From positions 1 through 64,000 of the forward strand of contig KZ992439.1 of the NCBI GenBank assembly GCA_003614735.1: DNA of 64,000 nt, written 5' to 3'. The stretch is from Thamnocephalis sphaerospora (taxonomy: Eukaryota > Zoopagomycota > Zoopagomycetes > Zoopagales > Sigmoideomycetaceae). Both the position numbers and the translations under genes were made by a program. Positions 58,990 to 64,000 of the stretch are shown here, piece by piece. The notes beneath the pieces were generated by a model. It was not told the DNA's origin. It ran no database searches and saw only the letters and a program-made list of their open reading frames with translations. The stretch's first letter is position 1. The number at the start of each line of letters is the position of its first letter.

Positions 58990-61900
58990 ATGGAGAAACC
59001 CGTGCTGGAGCTCGGTAGGGCTGTGTTGTGTTACTCTCCAGACGCGGCACCATGCGCTAAATCGCTCTCCTAGACAACACCGCTGCGCAGGGCTTTTGCC
59101 AGGCGTACCGACGATTGCCCGAGGTAGGCAGTGTTTGCACCGCCTGACCAGCCACCGGCGGATTCTAACCCAAACATGACGGCAGAAACCGAGCAATACC
59201 GTTCGCTTGTTTGAGCGGAATGGCGGAGTACGTGCGCGAGAGGCTGCTGCGCCAGATGCCCTGCGCGCGAACCTAACTGTGCTGCATTTACAGGAATTCT
59301 ACAGTGTGCATGGCGACGATGCGCTCTACGTCGCGCACAATGTGTACAAGACGACGGGCGTGCTCAAATATTTTGGAGGTTAGCAGTGGAGAGACTGTCG
59401 GTGTCTTTGGCATCTTTGTTGTTAACGATAGCTGCCGTGACGTGGCCGTTTGCACCGCAGGTAGTGTGGCTACAGGCATTCCAAGCTGCACCCTCTCCAG
59501 GGCTACGGTCGACACGTTTCTCCGCGAAGCGCTAACAGTGCGACAACAGCGCGTGGAAATTTGGGCGACCGAGTCCAAAAAGTCTAATGCCTGGTTCATG
59601 AGCAAGCAGGCACGTGTAGCTGTCTGCAGCGCTTGCTGGGGCTGCGCGAGCATTGTCTAATGGGGCGTTACGATGCGTCTTGTTGCAGGCATCGCCAGGA
59701 AACATCCAAGCACTAGAGGACATGATATTTTCCGGCGCTGACGTGCTGTCACCGCCCATGGTAGCAGCCTTGTGGTTGTCCAAAGAGGGGGACCAACATG
59801 TAGGTTGCAAAACTCATGCTAGTATTGCCGCGTTGATAACGACGATAAGATTGCTGATACTCGTTACACGGCCACGACTATAGAAAGTGGGCGTGTGCTT
59901 TGCGGATACGACGCTGCGCACGCTGGGTGTCTGTGAGTTTATCGATAGTATTATGTTTGCCAACGTTGAGGTATGCGCTACACTTGGAACTCAAACGCCG
60001 CCGTTTTGGCATGCTTCTCACTGCGCACAAATATTGGGTTGCAGGCATTGGTTATCCAGCTGGGTGTCAAGGAATGTATCCTTCCTGCAAGCGAGGCTGG
60101 TCGCAACTATGAGCTGGACAAGCTGCGGGGTGTACTAGACCGCGCCGGCGTTTTGGTCACAGACTGCATGAGGAGTGAGATACTCGCAGCGTAGCGTGAA
60201 TATGGCGAAGCCATGATACTAATCGCTGCATTTTGCGCCATCTTGCTAGGTCTGTTTCGATCCAATTCTATTGAGCAAGACCTGCGGCGTCTTTTAGGCG
60301 AGGAGGCGTATACTGGCGTCGCACGTAGGTCTACCGGAGAGCATGCACGTCGCGTATTTACACTGTGTGCTCACAGTCCTACCGCTGTAGGCGAGATGAA
60401 TATGAAGAGCGCACTTGCTTCTGCCGGCTGCGTTATCAAGTATCTTGATGTGAGCAATCATTGGACGTGTACGCCATATCTGCTATGTCATTCTAACTGT
60501 GCCATCTGATACCGTGCTTGTTTCCGCCAGCTGCTGAGTGACGAGTCTAACTTTGGACATTATGTTCTTCGCCGACACGAATTGTCTCAGTTTATGCGCC
60601 TGGATACGGCGGCCGTGCGTGCGCTGAATTTGATGCCCACGGCACAAGACGGTAAGCTGGGCTGCACTGCATAGCGATACCATGAAACGATAACGTGTAC
60701 TCATCGCATTCCAGGTAACAATACAGCACTGAGTGTATTTGGTTTGCTTAACCGGTGCCGCACGGCGCAAGGATCGCGCTTGCTTGGCGAGTGGTTGATG
60801 CAGCCCTTGTTGAGCATTGCCGAGATTGGTCAGTGCATCGTCCATGGATCCTGTACACGCTCTGTTGACTGACACTTGCATGTGCAGATGAAAGACACGC
60901 CCTAGTTGAGATGTTTACGGAGAATGCCGAGTTTCGTCAAACGTTGCAAGTACGTGAATTTGTTTGGCGAATGGAGATGCACAAGTTAACGAAACCTGCG
61001 TGATGCTATGCACGAGTAGGATGTGTTTTTGAAGCGCATGCCTGATCTACACCGATTGTCAAAGCGACTGCAGCGCGGTTCGGCAACGCTCCAGGCGAGT
61101 CGGCGTAGATTGGGCTGTCGCCATCTGCAGGTGTGCTAACAATAAGCGTGTGTTGGTGCGCTTTTAGGATGTTGTGCGAATCTACCAGGTGCTGGCGTTG
61201 CTTCCGGATCTCCTTAATGCACTCAAGACCGTTGAGTGCGTATCGGACGTTCACACAAGCCTGGTAAAGCACACCTACGCCAATAATCTGGAGGTAGGTG
61301 GTTACGTGCGCAGTTGCCGAATCTAGTGCCGTGTTTAATGTATTTTCCGACTTTTTGGTGCTCTGCCGCTGCTGCTGCGCACAGAAATACGACGAGCAGC
61401 TATATAAACTGCGTGAAATGATTGAGCTCACCATCGATCTGGAAAAGGCCGACCATCACCAATATGTGATCCGGGCCAGCTTTGACAACTCCCTTCAAGG
61501 TAGACGTGCAAAGTAGTGATCGTCTGGCGGTTGTGCCGATGGCTTACATTTGCCGACAGAGCATGATGAAGTGCTGGAGACAACGATGCAGGAGATGCAA
61601 AACCATTTCCGCAAGGTGCGGGTCTAGGCGAGTTTTGCGTCGCCAGCTGCTGAAGCTTACGTAGCAGCGGGGCCATCGACAGGTTTCGCGTAGTCTGCAG
61701 ATGGAGGAAGACAAGAAGATCAAGCTGGAGAAAAGCAATCTCTACGGATACTGCATACGTGTTACACGCACGGCAAGTGCCCAGGACATGGCATTATGTG
61801 TTACAGAGCGTGTCTGTCAGCTAATAGATCAACTTTTGTCACAGGAAGCATCCCGTCTCCGCGACTCTGGATTAGACTACGCCGAGCTGACAACGCAAAA

Positions 61901-63667
61901 GGCTGGCCTCTATTTCACCACGCCAGAGCTGAAGCAACTCAACGAGACGTACACCACGACACAAGAAGAGTATCAGCGAGTGCAGTCATCGCTAGTCAAG
62001 GAGGTGCTCGGCATTGTTGGTGCGACAGCCAGATGACAGACTATGATCGCGTGCATGGTGCTAACTGTGCCACGTTGCTCTTTAGCGTCTTATTGCCCCG
62101 TCATGGAAACGCTGAACGGGCTACTGGCGCATCTCGACGTGATCACCAGGTAGCTTGCATTAAGCTTGGCATTTGCAGCCTCGCCGGTACTAAGTGTGGG
62201 CGCGTTTCGCCATAGCTTTGCGTATGTAGCTGTGCACTCGCCAGCACCGTATGTGCGGCCGACCATGCACGCCAAGGGTATGTCACCGATGCAGTAAGCG
62301 CAGAACAGCGACGTTAACACGCTTTAGGCGAAGGTGTGGTCATCCTTCGCGATGCTCGCCATCCATGTCTAGAAGCGTTGGATGGTGTCTCGGTTATTCC
62401 GAATGACGTTGAATTGCGGCGCGGTATGTAGACAAAACTGCGGTCAAGCACGGCTGAATGCGAGCCTGGATTTAAATATATGTCCTCGACAGGCGAGCGT
62501 GAACTGCTTATTGTGACAGGGCCCAATATGGGTGGCAAGAGCACGTACATTCGTCAGGTACGCGATGATGTGACTGCATGCGTTGGGATACCGCGTCTTG
62601 CTAACACCACATTCGATGTCGGTTAGATTGGCGTGATTGCGCTGATGGCTCAGGTTGGATCGTTTGTCCCGTGCCGCGAGGCAACCCTAACGGTGTTTGA
62701 TGCAATTTTGGCGCGCGTTGGTGCCGGCGACAGCCAATTGAAGGTGCGCGTCGACAGCGCCAGTGCCCTTGATCCGCTATGCTTGCTAACGCGCTACTCA
62801 GGGTGTGTCAACTTTTATGGCAGAAATGTTGGAGACAGCAACAATCCTGCGGGTACGTGCTCGCGCATTATTTCATCGACAGCGCTAATCGTGAAACACA
62901 TGTCTAGGCTGCCACTGAACATTCGCTCATTATTGTTGATGAGCTTGGCCGCGGAACCAGCACTTATGATGGCTTTGGACTGGCATGGGCCATTTCCGAG
63001 TGGGTGCTTGGCGGCACGCGTCCGACTGAGTGCAGCTCTCGCTGATTCTGCTTACAGATACATTGCAACCAAAGTTCGCTGCTGCTGTGTATTTGCCACG
63101 CATTTTCATGAGCTGACTCAGCTGGCGGAGCGTGTTGGCACAGTCAAAAACATGCACGTGCTAGCGCACACCGAGGGCACTGGTGCGGACCGAAGAATCA
63201 CTTTGCTATACAAAGTGCGAGAAGGTATACATGCACACGGCGTGCGTAGGATGTGGCTGAGGCTTATGCATACTTGTTTCTTTTTCTTTACAGGCATCTG
63301 TGACCAGAGTTTTGGCATCCACGTTGCGGAACTGGCCAATTTTCCGCCTCTTGTTGTGCAGGTGAGTTGCGTAAATATGCACGTATTTTGCCGCAGCCTA
63401 AGAGTGCTCGTGGTACGTAGATGGCTCGGAGCAAGGCGGCCGAGCTGGAAAAGACTGCAATCGCGGCCACTACAGACATTGAGCTACAAAGCGTAAGTGC
63501 AGCGACACAAATACAGCGTAATTGGCCTTGACTTGTGCTTATTCTATGCAAAGACGGCCGAACAGAAAATGCTGGCGAAATTGCGCGCACTCGGCGCGTG
63601 CTCTGATATCGGCTCGCTCCCCGACAGCGAAGTTGTCTCGCGCCTCCAACTCGTACTAAAAGAATAA
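58990..63667 (+). CDS. MSH2: DNA mismatch repair protein MSH2
   Basis: MSH2 pairs with MSH6 or MSH3 to recognise base mismatches and loops in DNA. The gene is broken by about fifteen small introns, such as one of 69 bases near 59230 with a GTACGT donor and CTAAC branch site. Recognised in order: the N-terminal mismatch-binding domain ([36 protein letters not shown]), the connector ([26 protein letters not shown]), the lever ([26 protein letters not shown] region) and the ATPase domain with Walker [10 protein letters not shown], the [12 protein letters not shown] signature, Walker [30 protein letters not shown] and [17 protein letters not shown] of the dimer helix-turn-helix. All ATPase residues are present. 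The start is set by MEKPVLEL, which joins through a 50-60 base intron to [10 protein letters not shown] and then to [10 protein letters not shown]. The C-terminus ends SRLQLVLKE. Confidence 0.95.
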
Positions 63668-64000
63668 GCAGCTGGTCGTGCAAATAAACGCACGCAACCA
63701 ATGCTCTCAACTGTGCCATCCAGGGGTGGGTTGCACACTTGTAGCGCTGCCCAGTCTACAACTTTCGCGGTTTGGCCACAATCGACCGACTGCATTTCTT
63801 TATCCATTATAACACCACCATTATCCGAGCCCAGACCAGCATAAAATTGCACCGTACAAAATGCTAATGCAAACCCTAGATTGGCAAAGATAGTGCGCCA
63901 CCATGCTTTATCAACCTTGGCTAATCTGACACCAACACTACCGTCGCTTACTGAATCAAACTGTGCCAGCGGATGCCGCAAACCAATTACTCGGCATTGG
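63668..64000. other. Right edge, downstream of MSH2
   Basis: The 333 bases after MSH2 are more A/T-rich. On the minus strand a frame is open through the whole stretch and contains one hydrophobic segment (FANLGFALAFCTVQFYAGL), which could be the end of a convergent gene entering from the right. The frame also runs into the MSH2 coding region, so it is not annotated as a gene. Confidence 0.4.

Noticed and set aside
63544-64000. Minus-strand frame at the right edge with one hydrophobic segment
   Set aside because: It may be the end of a convergent gene, but it continues as antisense through the MSH2 3' end without a stop or a convincing donor site, so its limits cannot be supported.

Overview
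The window is nuclear DNA of a fungus. Genes are split by many short GT-AG introns, mostly about 47-85 nt. The gene set is fungal: ADA2, a DUF2015 protein, a SUN-family (GH132) wall protein, Ran1-like kinases and UBP14. There is one tRNA and no prokaryotic or organellar signal. The secreted kinase-like protein, the secreted Shewanella-like phosphatases and the overall compact style suggest an early-diverging, zygomycete-grade lineage (Zoopagomycota-like). That placement is inference; no marker gene was compared.

Layout. 0.8-7.6 kb: ADA2 (SAGA adaptor, +), RPS11 (-), a DUF2015 membrane protein (+) and a MATE exporter (-). 8.4-12.5 kb: a SUN-family secreted protein (-) and a secreted metallophosphatase homologue that has lost catalytic residues (-). 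14.1-18.8 kb: a small secreted repeat protein (+), an MFS/Nodulin-like transporter (+) and a secreted kinase-fold protein with a mirrored DFG motif (+). 20.4-22.1 kb: Ran1-like kinase A (-). 22.1-31.9 kb: almost 10 kb without a recognisable gene, with microsatellites. 31.9-44.8 kb: Notchless/RSA4 (-), an orphan multi-pass membrane protein (+), a second small secreted protein (+), an F-box-like protein (+), the catalytically intact secreted phosphatase (+) and Ran1-like kinase B (-). 44.8-49.5 kb: a second gene-poor stretch, also upstream of a Ran1-like kinase. 49.5-63.7 kb: an unrecognised three-exon gene (+), an LLP/YBL028C-like nucleolar protein (-), a large F-box-like protein (-), tRNA-Glu(CUC) (+), UBP14/USP5 (+) and MSH2 (+).

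How the genes fit together. Most are single-copy housekeeping genes: transcription (ADA2), ribosome and ribosome assembly (RPS11, NLE1/RSA4, the LLP-like protein), ubiquitin turnover (UBP14, F-box proteins), mismatch repair (MSH2) and transport (MATE, MFS). The unusual layer is secretory: one intact and one degenerate phosphatase and one atypical kinase, all with apparent signal peptides, plus two small secreted proteins with matching leaders and TATA-box promoters. Together they hint at phosphorylation chemistry in the secretory pathway or outside the cell.

Exon boundaries were placed by hand from GT-AG sites, reading-frame continuity and family alignment from memory. They are most certain for the genes whose exon lists are given.
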